Shown piece after piece: positions 9,452 through 18,133 of a stretch of 64,000 nt of DNA. Under the pieces are notes generated by a model. That model did no database searches and was not told where the DNA came from. It was given only the letters and a program-made list of their open reading frames with translations. Numbering within the stretch: position 1 is the first letter of the stretch; every line of letters begins with the position of its first letter. The translations under genes were made by a program, and so were the position numbers. The DNA is from Clostridium sp. K13 (GTDB lineage: Bacteria; Bacillota; Clostridia; Clostridiales; Clostridiaceae), in assembly GCF_019734195.1 (NCBI RefSeq), contig NZ_JAASHM010000001.1, positions 62,001 to 126,000 of the forward strand. Direction: 5' to 3'.

Positions 9452-10453
9452 ATGAGGATTGCTATAGATGGTATGGGTGGAGATAATGCACCGCAAGCTG
9501 TTGTTAATGGTGTAGTGCAGGCTCTTAATGAATTTAATGACTTAGAGTTTTATATAACTGGACCTGAGGATGTAATAAAAGAACAGTTAAAAAAAGAAAA
9601 TTACACGGGAAATAAAATAACTATAGTTGATGCTAAAGAAGTTATATCAACTAATGAGCATCCGGTTATGGCTATAAGAAAGAAAAAGGATTCAAGCCTG
9701 TGTAAAGCTTTAAACCTAGTTAAAGAGAAAAAGTGTGATGCTGTTTTATCAGCTGGAAGTACAGGAGCATTTTTAGCAGGTTGTAATTTTATTGTAGGAA
9801 GAATAAAAGGTGTTAAGAGACCAGCATTAACTCCTATTATGCCAGGTAAAAATGCACCATTTATGATAGTTGATGCAGGAGCTAATGTTGATTGTAAGCC
9901 AGAATATTTGGTACAGTTTGCTCATATGGGCAGAGAATACTATAAAGGTGTATTAAAAGTAGAAAACCCTAGCATTGGATTAGTTAACATAGGTGCGGAA
10001 GAAGAAAAAGGTAATGAGTTAACTAAAGCTACATACCAATTGCTAAAAAATGAAGAAGGTCTTAATTTTGTAGGTAATGTGGAGCCAAGAGATGTAACAT
10101 TAGGAGATACTAATGTTCTTGTTTGTGATGGTTTTGCAGGAAATACAATATTAAAGATGTATGAAGGAACAGCATCTACTGTTTTAAAGATAATAAAGGA
10201 TGAAATGCTTTCTTCAGGTGTTAAGGCAAAGGTTGGGGCTCTTTTATTGAAACCTGTATTTAAAAGTATAAAGAAAAAGTTCGATTATAAGGAATATGGT
10301 GGAGCACCATTCTTAGGTGTTGATGGTATTTGTATAAAAGCTCATGGTAGCTCTGACGGAAAAGCATTTAAAAATGCTATAAGACAAAGTAAGCAATTCT
10401 ATGACAGTAAGGTTTTAGAGAAAATTAAGGAAGAGTTAGAGCTAAAAGCATAG
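9452..10453 (+). CDS. plsX: Phosphate acyltransferase PlsX
   Basis: It converts acyl-ACP to acyl phosphate, the first step of phosphatidic acid synthesis in most Gram-positives, working with PlsY. The 333-residue protein begins [14 protein letters not shown], diagnostic for PlsX, and contains [12 protein letters not shown] and [12 protein letters not shown]. An in-frame GTG at 9443 overlaps the SD (AAGGGG at 9438-9443), so the ATG at 9452 is the start. In many Firmicutes fapR precedes plsX; it does not here. acpP follows, keeping the lipid cluster. Confidence 0.96.
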   Translation: MRIAIDGMGGDNAPQAVVNGVVQALNEFNDLEFYITGPEDVIKEQLKKENYTGNKITIVDAKEVISTNEHPVMAIRKKKDSSLCKALNLVKEKKCDAVLSAGSTGAFLAGCNFIVGRIKGVKRPALTPIMPGKNAPFMIVDAGANVDCKPEYLVQFAHMGREYYKGVLKVENPSIGLVNIGAEEEKGNELTKATYQLLKNEEGLNFVGNVEPRDVTLGDTNVLVCDGFAGNTILKMYEGTASTVLKIIKDEMLSSGVKAKVGALLLKPVFKSIKKKFDYKEYGGAPFLGVDGICIKAHGSSDGKAFKNAIRQSKQFYDSKVLEKIKEELELKA

Positions 10454-10557
10454 AAAATAAATGCTTTTAAAGTTTTAATATATTTTATCAAATATTCACT
10501 AGAAGTAAAATTCTTATTATATATATTTGTTTTCGTAATAAATATATTGAATCTATA

Positions 10558-10586
10558 TTGACGACAATAAAAATATATAATATTAT
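10558..10586 (+). promoter_or_regulatory. Predicted promoter for acpP
   Basis: TTGACG (10558-10563), a 17-bp spacer and TATTAT (10581-10586), in the 162-bp gap between plsX and acpP. It explains how the abundant carrier protein can be made at higher levels than PlsX. Confidence 0.55.
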
Positions 10587-10615
10587 CTAAATGGGTGTGT
10601 TTAGGAGGTGAAAGA

Positions 10616-10846
10616 ATGTTTGAGAAGATTAAAGAAATCATTGCTGATAAACTAAGCATTAGTGAAGACGAAATAACTATGGATTCAGCATTTTTAGAAG
10701 ATTTAAATGCAGATTCTTTAGATATAGTTGAACTTATAATGGCTTTAGAAGATGAGTTAGATATGGAAATTCCAGACGAAGATGCAGAAAACTTTGTTAC
10801 TGTTGGTGATGTAGTTAAATTTGTAAAGTCACATGTTGAGGAATAA
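10616..10846 (+). CDS. acpP: Acyl carrier protein
   Basis: It carries growing acyl chains on a phosphopantetheine arm during fatty acid synthesis. It has 76 residues and is very acidic. The modified serine is in [20 protein letters not shown] precedes the ATG at 10616; an upstream in-frame GTG at 10595 would put the SD inside the gene and was rejected. A promoter at 10558 and a strong terminator at 10851 suggest a single-gene transcript, at least in part. Confidence 0.97.
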   Translation: MFEKIKEIIADKLSISEDEITMDSAFLEDLNADSLDIVELIMALEDELDMEIPDEDAENFVTVGDVVKFVKSHVEE

Positions 10847-10850
10847 ATAA

Positions 10851-10876
10851 AATCCCGCAGTATTTGCGGGATTTTA
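10851..10876 (+). terminator. Terminator after acpP
   Basis: AATCCCGCA (10851-10859) pairs with TGCGGGATT (10865-10873) over a 5-base loop, followed by T residues. It is unusually G+C-rich for this sequence. Confidence 0.85.
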
Positions 10877-10908
10877 TGTTATAAATTACTTTTATTAAAA
10901 ATCAAAAT

Positions 10909-10954
10909 AGTTTATTCTTGAATTTGTTTTTATAAGCAAGTTGAAGAATAAACT
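10909..10954 (+). promoter_or_regulatory. Long hairpin in the rnc leader
   Basis: AGTTTATTCTTGAA (10909-10922) faces TTGAAGAATAAACT (10941-10954). Eleven pairs form an outer helix, then a 3x3 internal loop and a short inner helix of TTTG with CAAG. It ends just before the SD of rnc and could be a substrate for RNase III itself. Confidence 0.5.
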
Positions 10955-10970
10955 TGAAGGAGTGTAAAAA

Positions 10971-11669
10971 ATGAATAATTTCTATCAGAAAGAAGCTGAA
11001 GATATAATAGGTATTAAATTTAATGAACCTAAATTGTTAGCTACAGCTTTAACTCATTCATCGTATGCAAATCAGCATAGAGATGAAGAGTATAATGAAA
11101 GATTTGAGTTTTTAGGAGATTCAATTCTTCAAGTATGTATCACTGAATATTTATTCTTAAATTATAAAGAAAAAAGTGAAGGTGAATTAACAAAAATACG
11201 TAGTTTAATTGTTTGTGAAAATTCTTTATATGAAATAGGTAAATCTTTAAATTTAGGCTATTTATTAAGAATGAGTAAAGGTGAAGAATTAACTGGAGGA
11301 AGAGAAAGAGTATCACTAATAGCAGATGCTGTTGAAGCTTTAATTGCGGCTATATATTTAGATAAAGGCTTAGAGTTTGCTAAAGATTATATTATAGGTA
11401 GATTTGAAGATATAATAAAACGTGCTATAAATAATGATATAATTTTGGATTATAAAACTAAGTTACAGGAATATCTTCAAAAGAACGGTGAAATATCAAT
11501 AGTATATGAGCTTATTAAGTTTGAAGGTCCTCCACATAGAAGAAAATTCTATACAAAGCTTATAATAGACAATAATGACTTAACATGTGGAGAGGGATAT
11601 AGTAAGAAAGAGTCAGAACAAAATGCAGCAAAAGCAGCTTTAAAGGTTTTGGAGGAAAAGAATGAGTAA
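10971..11669 (+). CDS. rnc: Ribonuclease III
   Basis: It cleaves double-stranded RNA, including rRNA precursors and structured mRNA leaders. The protein has 232 residues: an N-terminal endonuclease domain with the signature ERFEFLGDSIL and the metal-binding acidic residues (ADAVEALIAAI), and a C-terminal double-stranded RNA-binding domain (DYKTKLQEYLQ to the end). GAAGGAG precedes the ATG. The 3' end overlaps the next gene by 8 bases. A long hairpin in the leader raises the possibility of self-regulation, as known for E. coli rnc. Confidence 0.97.
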   Translation: MNNFYQKEAEDIIGIKFNEPKLLATALTHSSYANQHRDEEYNERFEFLGDSILQVCITEYLFLNYKEKSEGELTKIRSLIVCENSLYEIGKSLNLGYLLRMSKGEELTGGRERVSLIADAVEALIAAIYLDKGLEFAKDYIIGRFEDIIKRAINNDIILDYKTKLQEYLQKNGEISIVYELIKFEGPPHRRKFYTKLIIDNNDLTCGEGYSKKESEQNAAKAALKVLEEKNE

Positions 11670-12693
11670 AAATTATTATATAATTCCTATTTTTATTTCT
11701 CATCAAGGTTGTCCTCATCAATGTGTATTTTGTAATCAAGATAGAATAGCAGGAAAATATGAAGAAGTTTTTGCTAAGGATGTAAGAAAAACTATAGATG
11801 AGTATTTAGAAACTATAAATAGCAAAGGTGCTACTATAGAAGTATCATTTTTTGGTGGAACATTTACAGCAATTGATGTAAATAAGCAAAAGGAATTATT
11901 AGAAGTTGCTAGGGAATATAAACAAAAAGGGCTAATACATAAAATAAGATTATCAACTAGACCTGATGCAATATTACCTTATATTTTAGGATATTTAAAA
12001 GAATATCAGGTTGATATAATAGAACTAGGAGTTCAATCACTAGATGATCAGGTCTTAAGAAAGGCTGGAAGAGGGCATAGCGTTAATGATGTAGTAATTG
12101 CTTCTAAGCTTATTAAAGAAGCAGGATTTACTTTAGGGCATCAAATAATGCCAGGATTGCCTGGTGATAGTTTTGAAATTGATATAGAAACTACTAAAAA
12201 ATCAATAGAAATGAGGCCGGATATATGTAGAATATATCCATCTTTAGTTATTAAGGATACACCTATGGAGGATATGTATAATAGAGGAGATTATGTACCA
12301 TACTCTTTAGATGAGGCTGTATATATTTCAGGTGAAATGCTTAAATTATATAATGAAGCAAAGGTTAAAGTAATTAGAATTGGATTACAACCAACAGATA
12401 CTATAACAACAGGAAAAGATATAGTAGATGGACCTTTCCATCCAGCTTTTAGGGAGTTAGTTGAAGGATATTTAATTTGTGAAACTTTAGACAAAAAATC
12501 TCCAAAAGAAAAGGATATTATAGTTGAAGTTAATGAAAAAGATATTAGTAAATTATATACTAATAAAAAGCAATACTTTAAAAGGTTCTTAGCCAATAGA
12601 GAAGGTAAGGTATATGTTAATACTAATAATAAGGTTAAGAAAGGAAAAATTAAGTTAACAGTTATTGAGAGTAGAGAAGAATTTAAAATATAA
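11662..12693 (+). CDS. Radical SAM protein, Elp3-like (bacterial clade)
   Basis: A radical S-adenosylmethionine enzyme whose substrate is not known. The cluster-binding motif is CPHQCVFC (CxxxCxxC) at about residues 16-23, inside the family N-terminus IIPIFISHQGCPHQC; later come FFGGTF and IELGVQSLDDQVL, shared with the Elp3 and coproporphyrinogen oxidase-like groups. At 343 residues it lacks the C-terminal acetyltransferase domain of true Elp3, so calling it a tRNA wobble-uridine enzyme would be a guess. It overlaps rnc by 8 bases and is translationally coupled to it. Confidence 0.85.
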   Translation: MSKNYYIIPIFISHQGCPHQCVFCNQDRIAGKYEEVFAKDVRKTIDEYLETINSKGATIEVSFFGGTFTAIDVNKQKELLEVAREYKQKGLIHKIRLSTRPDAILPYILGYLKEYQVDIIELGVQSLDDQVLRKAGRGHSVNDVVIASKLIKEAGFTLGHQIMPGLPGDSFEIDIETTKKSIEMRPDICRIYPSLVIKDTPMEDMYNRGDYVPYSLDEAVYISGEMLKLYNEAKVKVIRIGLQPTDTITTGKDIVDGPFHPAFRELVEGYLICETLDKKSPKEKDIIVEVNEKDISKLYTNKKQYFKRFLANREGKVYVNTNNKVKKGKIKLTVIESREEFKI

Positions 12694-12730
12694 TTGTTGT
12701 AATTTAGACTTTAGTAGATAAAATAATAAA

Positions 12731-12825
12731 GGATATAAATTTAGGTGGCAAGGGGCAAAGGGTATATAACAAGAGAATAATATTCTTGTTTAGGATCCTT
12801 TGAATCTTGTCATTGTTTTATTGAT
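12731..12825 (+). ncRNA. Candidate structured RNA upstream of smc
   Basis: Three stacked helices can form: TGGCAAG (12746-12752) with CTTGTCA (12806-12812), CAAAGG (12756-12761) with CCTTTG (12797-12802), and AACAAGA (12768-12774) with TCTTGTT (12784-12790). A U-rich stretch follows the base of the stem. A plausible promoter, TTGTAA-16 bp-TAAAAT, lies at 12697-12724. It could be a small RNA, a leader of the next transcript, or an elaborate terminator of the Elp3-like gene. It matches no RNA family I recognise. Confidence 0.4.
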
Positions 12826-12875
12826 ATTTCTTTAGCTTTGCTATAAACTAGAGAAAGAATGGAGTGAGAGTTGTT

Positions 12876-12968
12876 ATGAAAGCAAAGACAAGAGAAAAAA
12901 TGATATATATTATTACTGTTTTTATGCTTATAGTATTTATACTAAGTTTAATACCAGCTTTTATATAA
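12876..12968 (+). CDS. 30-residue single-pass membrane peptide (Prli42/DUF4044-like)
   Basis: A small ORF with a basic N-terminus (MKAKTREK) followed by one hydrophobic helix of about 19 residues. ATG at 12876 follows GGAGTGAG at a fair distance. The size and layout resemble the Prli42/DUF4044 family of tiny Firmicute membrane proteins, where Listeria Prli42 anchors the stressosome; no stressosome gene is visible here, so that role is not implied. It lies 19 bases before smc and is probably co-transcribed. Confidence 0.65.
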   Translation: MKAKTREKMIYIITVFMLIVFILSLIPAFI

Positions 12969-12987
12969 AAAGATAAGGAGTGTATTT

Positions 12988-15900
12988 ATGTTTTTAAGGT
13001 CACTTGAGATACGTGGATTTAAATCTTTTGCAGATAAAACTGAATTGAGATTTAAAAAGGGAGTAACTGCAGTTGTTGGACCTAATGGTAGTGGGAAAAG
13101 TAACGTTTCTGATTCTGTAAGATGGGTGCTTGGAGAACAAAGTGTCAAAAGTCTTAGAGGTGGAAAGATGGAGGATGTTATTTTTGCAGGAACACAGTTT
13201 AGAAAACCTTTAGGACTTGCGCAAGTATCTCTTACTTTGGATAACTCAGATGGAACATTATCAACAGATTATAATGAAGTAACTGTAACTAGAAGAATAT
13301 TTAGATCGGGCGAGACAGAGTATTTAATTAATAATCAAAAGTGTAGATTAAAGGATATTACTGAGTTATTTATGGATACAGGTATAGGTAAGGAAGGATA
13401 TTCGATAATTGGACAAGGTAAAATAGATGCAATATTAAGCGGTAAACCAGAGGAAAGAAGAGCTCTATTAGAAGAGGCTGCTGGAATTGTTAAATATAAA
13501 TCAAGAAAAGAAGAGGCTGAAAAAAGACTTGATAATACTGATAGTAATTTAGTTAGAATTAGGGATATAATAGCAACTTATGAAGAAAGATTAGAACCAT
13601 TAAGAATAGAAAAGGAAAAAGCAGAGAAATATAAAGCTCTAGCAGAAGAGTTAAATGTTAAAGAAGTTTCTGTTCTTGTAAATCATATTGATAGAGTTTC
13701 GAATGATATGGAAGTTTTATCAAAAGATATTGAAAAAAGACAAGAGTCAATAGATGAAAAAAGGGAAAAACTTAAAATTCATAAGAATGAGCTTGATGAA
13801 TTACAAGGAAAAATAGAAAATATAGAAAAGAAAAACAAATTAGAAAAAGAAGAGTATTATAGAAAAAAAGAAGAAGCTACAAATCATATAAGGGACATTG
13901 AACTTTTCAAAGAAAGAATTAATAATTTCAAGTCTTTAATAGACAAAGAAGAAAATGAAATAAAAGTTTTAAAAGATACCTTAGAAAAGATTACCTTAGA
14001 AAAGAAGGAATTAGAAGAAGCTTTAAATGAAAAAAGTAAAGAGAATAATGAAAAAGTATCAGAGATTAGAAATGTAGAGATATTAATTGATGAAATAAGT
14101 GTAAAAATTAATAAAATAGAAAAGGAACTTAATGTTTTAAAAAACAATGAGTTTGAAATTATATCTAGAAACTCTGATATTAACAATCGTATTCAATCTT
14201 TAGAGAAAGAAATAAAAGATAAAAGTGATATACAAGAAACTTTGGATAAATCAATAGTTACTTTAGAGGGAAATCTGGCTATTAACATAGGAACTATAGA
14301 TGAAGTTAAGTTAAAACTTATACATACAAAGGATAATATTTCTAAGTTAGAAGAAGAAGTTGTTACAATAAGAAAAGAATTATCTAAGACACATTCTCTT
14401 TTAAATAATCAAGACAATAAGCTTAAGATGTTATCAAAAAAGATAAATGAATCTGAAGCTACACATAATACTTTAGAAAATTTAGAAAAGCATTATGAAG
14501 GATATAATAGAACTGTTAAGAATTTAATGGATCATGTTGAAAAGGGAAGAGTACAAGGAATAAAGGATATAAAAGTACTTGGTGAAATTTTTGAAGTTGA
14601 AAAGAAATATGAAGTTGCTATTGAAATAGCTTTAGGAGGATCAATATCTAATGTCATAACAATAAATGATAATGATGCTAAAAATTTAATTTCATATCTA
14701 AAAAACAGAGGGTTAGGTAGAGCTACATTTTTACCTTTAAATATTATTAGAGGTAAAAAGTTAGATGTTCCTAATGATATTAAAAATGCAAAAGGATATG
14801 TTGGAATTGCATCTGAAATTTTAAAGTATGACGTAAGATATAAAGGTGTAATAGAATATAATTTAGGTAGAACAATAATTGCTGAAGATATGGATTGTGC
14901 ACTTAATATCTCTAAGCTTGGTAGACATAATTATAAAATAGTAACTTTAACTGGTGAAGTAATTAACCCAGGTGGAGCTTTAACTGGAGGAAGTATCCAA
15001 GGTAAAAATGCTAATCTTTTAGGAAGAAAAAGAGAAATTGAAGAATTAGCTCAAAATATATTAAAACTAAAAGAAGAGTATAATAATGAAGTTTCAAGAT
15101 TTAATGAAATAAAGTTAAAGATTAAACAGTTAGATGAAGAAGTATTAAATAAAAGAGAAGAAATTCATGGTAAAAATATAGAGTTAACAGTATTAGAAGG
15201 TGAGATAAAAAATCTTATAAATGATGGGGATAAACTAAGTAAAAGTATTGAAAACTCTAAGAGACAAAAAGAAGAAAATAATAATATAATTAAAATATTA
15301 TTAGCTAAGTTAGAAAGCAAAAAAGAAGAACTTAACAAATTAGATGCTAGAAGTATAGAAAGAAAAGAAAAAGTTAAGTTAATTGAAGAAGAACTTGTAA
15401 ATAATAATAAAGAAAGAGATTCTTTAAAAGAAAAGTTAGTAAACTTAAAGGTTAATAGTGCTACATTAGAAGAAAATCTTCAAGGTCAAAAAATGCAGTT
15501 ATCTTCTAAGAATTTAGAGATAAGGGAGAAAGAAAATAAAATAAGGCATTTACAAAATGAAATTTCAAGTAAAAATAATAATATAAACTCTTTATCAGAA
15601 AATGTTAAAAGTAAAGATAACATATTAAAGGAAATAGAAGAGAGAGTATTAGAACTTGAAAATTCTTTTAGAGAAGATGAAGTTATTAAAGTTGAGCTTA
15701 AAGAAAGTCATAAGGTTAAAGAAAGTGTAACTAATGAAATAATTGAAGTAATAAGAGTTGAAGAAAATGAACTAAATAAAAGGGCAATACAAAATGCAAA
15801 AATAGAAAGTGAACAAGAAAGCCTTTATAATAGATTAAATAGAGAATTGAATTTAACTCTTGCAGAAGCAAAGGAAATAGCTATTGTAGTTGAAAACATA

Positions 15901-16545
15901 AATGAATTAAAAGATGAAATCTCTGTATTAAAATCAAAGATATCAGCTTTAGGAACAGTTAACTTATCAGCTATAGTAGAATATGACGAAGTATGTGAAA
16001 AGTATGAATTTATGTCATCACAAGAGCTAGACTTGCAAAAGGCAAAAGAAGAGCTTATAGAAGTTATAAATGAAATGACTATTCAAATGCAGGAATTATT
16101 TAAAGAAAACTTTAAGGTGTTAAATGAAAATTTCGGAGAAACTTTTAGAGAGTTATTTAAAGGTGGTAGTGCAGAACTTATTTTAGGTGGCGAAGATGTC
16201 TTAAATTCTAATATAATAATAAATGTTGAACCACCAGGTAAAAAGCTTCAAAATATAAACTTAATGTCAGGGGGAGAGAAAGTTTTATCTGCAATTGCTT
16301 TATTATTTGCAATATTAAAAATGAAGCCAACTCCATTCTGTATACTTGATGAAATAGAAGCAGCTTTAGATGATGCTAATGTTTATAGATATGCCGAATT
16401 CTTAAAGGCTTTCTCTGAAAATATTCAATTTATAGTTATAACACATAGAAAAGGAACAATGGAAGCAAGCGATGTGATGTATGGTATAACCATGGAAGAA
16501 AAGGGAATATCTAAAGTAGTATCGGTAGACTTGTCGGAGAATTAG
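12988..16545 (+). CDS. smc: Chromosome segregation protein SMC
   Basis: The ATPase core of bacterial condensin, which with ScpA and ScpB organises and segregates chromosomes. It has 1185 residues, the standard length. The N-terminus carries Walker A GPNGSGKSN (about residues 28-36); two long coiled-coil arms flank a hinge at about 517-670 (with GGSISNVI and GRATFLPL); the C-terminal head has the signature MSGGEKVLSA and Walker B CILDEIEAALDD. AAGGAGTG precedes the ATG. ftsY follows after 12 bases, the conserved smc-ftsY pair. Confidence 0.98.
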   Translation: MFLRSLEIRGFKSFADKTELRFKKGVTAVVGPNGSGKSNVSDSVRWVLGEQSVKSLRGGKMEDVIFAGTQFRKPLGLAQVSLTLDNSDGTLSTDYNEVTVTRRIFRSGETEYLINNQKCRLKDITELFMDTGIGKEGYSIIGQGKIDAILSGKPEERRALLEEAAGIVKYKSRKEEAEKRLDNTDSNLVRIRDIIATYEERLEPLRIEKEKAEKYKALAEELNVKEVSVLVNHIDRVSNDMEVLSKDIEKRQESIDEKREKLKIHKNELDELQGKIENIEKKNKLEKEEYYRKKEEATNHIRDIELFKERINNFKSLIDKEENEIKVLKDTLEKITLEKKELEEALNEKSKENNEKVSEIRNVEILIDEISVKINKIEKELNVLKNNEFEIISRNSDINNRIQSLEKEIKDKSDIQETLDKSIVTLEGNLAINIGTIDEVKLKLIHTKDNISKLEEEVVTIRKELSKTHSLLNNQDNKLKMLSKKINESEATHNTLENLEKHYEGYNRTVKNLMDHVEKGRVQGIKDIKVLGEIFEVEKKYEVAIEIALGGSISNVITINDNDAKNLISYLKNRGLGRATFLPLNIIRGKKLDVPNDIKNAKGYVGIASEILKYDVRYKGVIEYNLGRTIIAEDMDCALNISKLGRHNYKIVTLTGEVINPGGALTGGSIQGKNANLLGRKREIEELAQNILKLKEEYNNEVSRFNEIKLKIKQLDEEVLNKREEIHGKNIELTVLEGEIKNLINDGDKLSKSIENSKRQKEENNNIIKILLAKLESKKEELNKLDARSIERKEKVKLIEEELVNNNKERDSLKEKLVNLKVNSATLEENLQGQKMQLSSKNLEIREKENKIRHLQNEISSKNNNINSLSENVKSKDNILKEIEERVLELENSFREDEVIKVELKESHKVKESVTNEIIEVIRVEENELNKRAIQNAKIESEQESLYNRLNRELNLTLAEAKEIAIVVENINELKDEISVLKSKISALGTVNLSAIVEYDEVCEKYEFMSSQELDLQKAKEELIEVINEMTIQMQELFKENFKVLNENFGETFRELFKGGSAELILGGEDVLNSNIIINVEPPGKKLQNINLMSGGEKVLSAIALLFAILKMKPTPFCILDEIEAALDDANVYRYAEFLKAFSENIQFIVITHRKGTMEASDVMYGITMEEKGISKVVSVDLSEN

Positions 16546-16557
16546 GAGGTAGTAATA

Positions 16558-17472
16558 ATGTTTGGTAAATTATTTAATAATCTTAAAAATGGATTAACAA
16601 AAACAAGAAATGCATTAACTGATAAAATAAATGAGGCTTTAAATTTAGCCGTGACAATTGATGATGATTTATATGAAGAGTTAGAAGAAATACTTATTAT
16701 GGCAGATATAGGTATGGATACTACTATGGAAATTATCGAAAGATTAAAAGATAAAATTAGAAAAGAAAAAATCAATGATGTTGAATTAGTAAGACCAGCT
16801 TTAAAAAGCGTAATTGCTGAAATGATGAATGATGATAATGAAGAAGCTTACGAAGAAAAAAGCGGTAAAGAAGTAATTTTAGTAATAGGTGTAAATGGAG
16901 TTGGTAAGACTACTAGTATAGGTAAATTAGCAGCAATGAATAAAGAAAAGGGTAAAAAAGTTTTATTAGCTGCAGCTGATACATTTAGAGCAGGAGCAAT
17001 AGATCAATTAGTTGTTTGGAGTGAAAGAGCAAAGGTTGATATTGTTAAGCATGAAGAGGGATCAGATCCAGCGGCAGTTGTATTTGATGCAATTAATGCT
17101 TCTAAATCAAGAGGTGTAGATTTACTTATTTGTGATACAGCAGGAAGATTACACAATAAGAAGAACCTAATGGATGAGTTAGGTAAAATTAATAGAGTAA
17201 TAGATAGAGAACTTGCAGGGGCTAATAAACAAACTTTATTAGTATTAGATGGAACTACTGGACAAAATGCAGTAATTCAAGCTAAGCAATTTATGGAAGT
17301 ATGCCCTATTGATGGTATAGTTTTAACTAAACTTGATGGAACTGCTAAGGGTGGAGTTGTTATCTCTATTAAGAATACTTTAAAAATACCTGTTAAATAT
17401 ATAGGTGTAGGTGAAGGTATTGATGATTTACAAGAATTCGATGCAGAAAGTTTTGTAGAAGCATTATTTTAG
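16558..17472 (+). CDS. ftsY: Signal recognition particle receptor FtsY
   Basis: The membrane-associated GTPase that receives ribosome-SRP complexes for co-translational protein insertion. The 304-residue protein is an N domain plus a G domain with almost no acidic A domain, as in other Gram-positives. G1 is GVNGVGKTTSIGKLA, G3 DTAGR, and G4/G5 TKLDGTAKGG. AGGAGGT precedes the ATG. Its partner Ffh and the small protein YlxM lie 0.3 kb downstream but have their own promoter. Confidence 0.97.
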   Translation: MFGKLFNNLKNGLTKTRNALTDKINEALNLAVTIDDDLYEELEEILIMADIGMDTTMEIIERLKDKIRKEKINDVELVRPALKSVIAEMMNDDNEEAYEEKSGKEVILVIGVNGVGKTTSIGKLAAMNKEKGKKVLLAAADTFRAGAIDQLVVWSERAKVDIVKHEEGSDPAAVVFDAINASKSRGVDLLICDTAGRLHNKKNLMDELGKINRVIDRELAGANKQTLLVLDGTTGQNAVIQAKQFMEVCPIDGIVLTKLDGTAKGGVVISIKNTLKIPVKYIGVGEGIDDLQEFDAESFVEALF

Positions 17473-17484
17473 ATAATAAGTAAA

Positions 17485-17566
17485 GGATAATAGTTAAAGA
17501 ATAAACTTCTATAATTAATTTTTATAAAGTGGTTTTGTTTAAATATTAATTTAATAACTATTATCC
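17485..17566 (+). terminator. Large-loop inverted repeat after ftsY
   Basis: GGATAATAGTTA (17485-17496) is perfectly complementary to TAACTATTATCC (17555-17566), with 58 bases between, and a CTTCTTTTTT run follows. It could act as a terminator for smc-ftsY or fold a longer 3' RNA. The rest of the gap to 17733 has no ORF; it holds a small AGGTACCT palindrome. Confidence 0.5.
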
Positions 17567-17733
17567 CTTCTTTTTTAATTTTTAAGTGAAAAAATTTGTT
17601 GCTAAAATTTAAATTAGTAATTAAAATAACTATAGGTACCTAAGGGGTATATTAAAGTTTCATAGGAATAGTAGTGGTTTTGTGCCTACTTTTAAGGGTT
17701 AAAAAATAATTTTAAAGTGTTAAGTAAAAATAC

Positions 17734-17762
17734 TTGACACCTAATAATTATTCTGTTAGAAT
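17734..17762 (+). promoter_or_regulatory. Strong predicted promoter for ylxM-ffh-rpsP-khpA
   Basis: TTGACA (17734-17739), a 17-bp spacer and TAGAAT (17757-17762), one mismatch from consensus at the -10. It lies 26 bases before ylxM. Confidence 0.75.
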
Positions 17763-17787
17763 CTCATATGTGGGTAAGGTGATATGC

Positions 17788-18117
17788 ATGGAAGATAGAG
17801 TTGAGATTTCCTTACTAATGGATTGTTATGGTCCATTACTTACGGAAAAACAAAAAAGTATCATGGAGCTATATTACAATGAGGATTTATCCTTAGCTGA
17901 GATTGCTGAATTAAACAATACGAGTCGCCAAGCGATTCATGACCTTATAAAAAGATGCTATAAACAATTTCTAGCCTATGAAAGTAAATTAAATTTACTT
18001 GAAAAGTCTTTAGAAAAAGAAAAAAAGATTATTAATATTTTGGATAATATTAATAGCAAATATTCTTTAAGTAATGAGGACTACATAAATTATAAAGAAA
18101 ATCTAGAAAATTTATAG
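17788..18117 (+). CDS. ylxM: Putative DNA-binding protein YlxM (SRP-associated)
   Basis: A small helix-turn-helix protein always found before ffh in Firmicutes; in streptococci and Bacillus it binds SRP components and affects Ffh activity. Here it has 109 residues, with [22 protein letters not shown] and SRQAIHDLI, a sigma-region-4-like helix-turn-helix, in the first 60 residues and a charged helix after. The start is ATG 17788, behind AAGGTG; a longer frame back to 17734 would include the promoter. ffh follows after 16 bases. Confidence 0.92.
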   Translation: MEDRVEISLLMDCYGPLLTEKQKSIMELYYNEDLSLAEIAELNNTSRQAIHDLIKRCYKQFLAYESKLNLLEKSLEKEKKIINILDNINSKYSLSNEDYINYKENLENL

Positions 18118-18133
18118 GCATAGGAGGGTTAAC

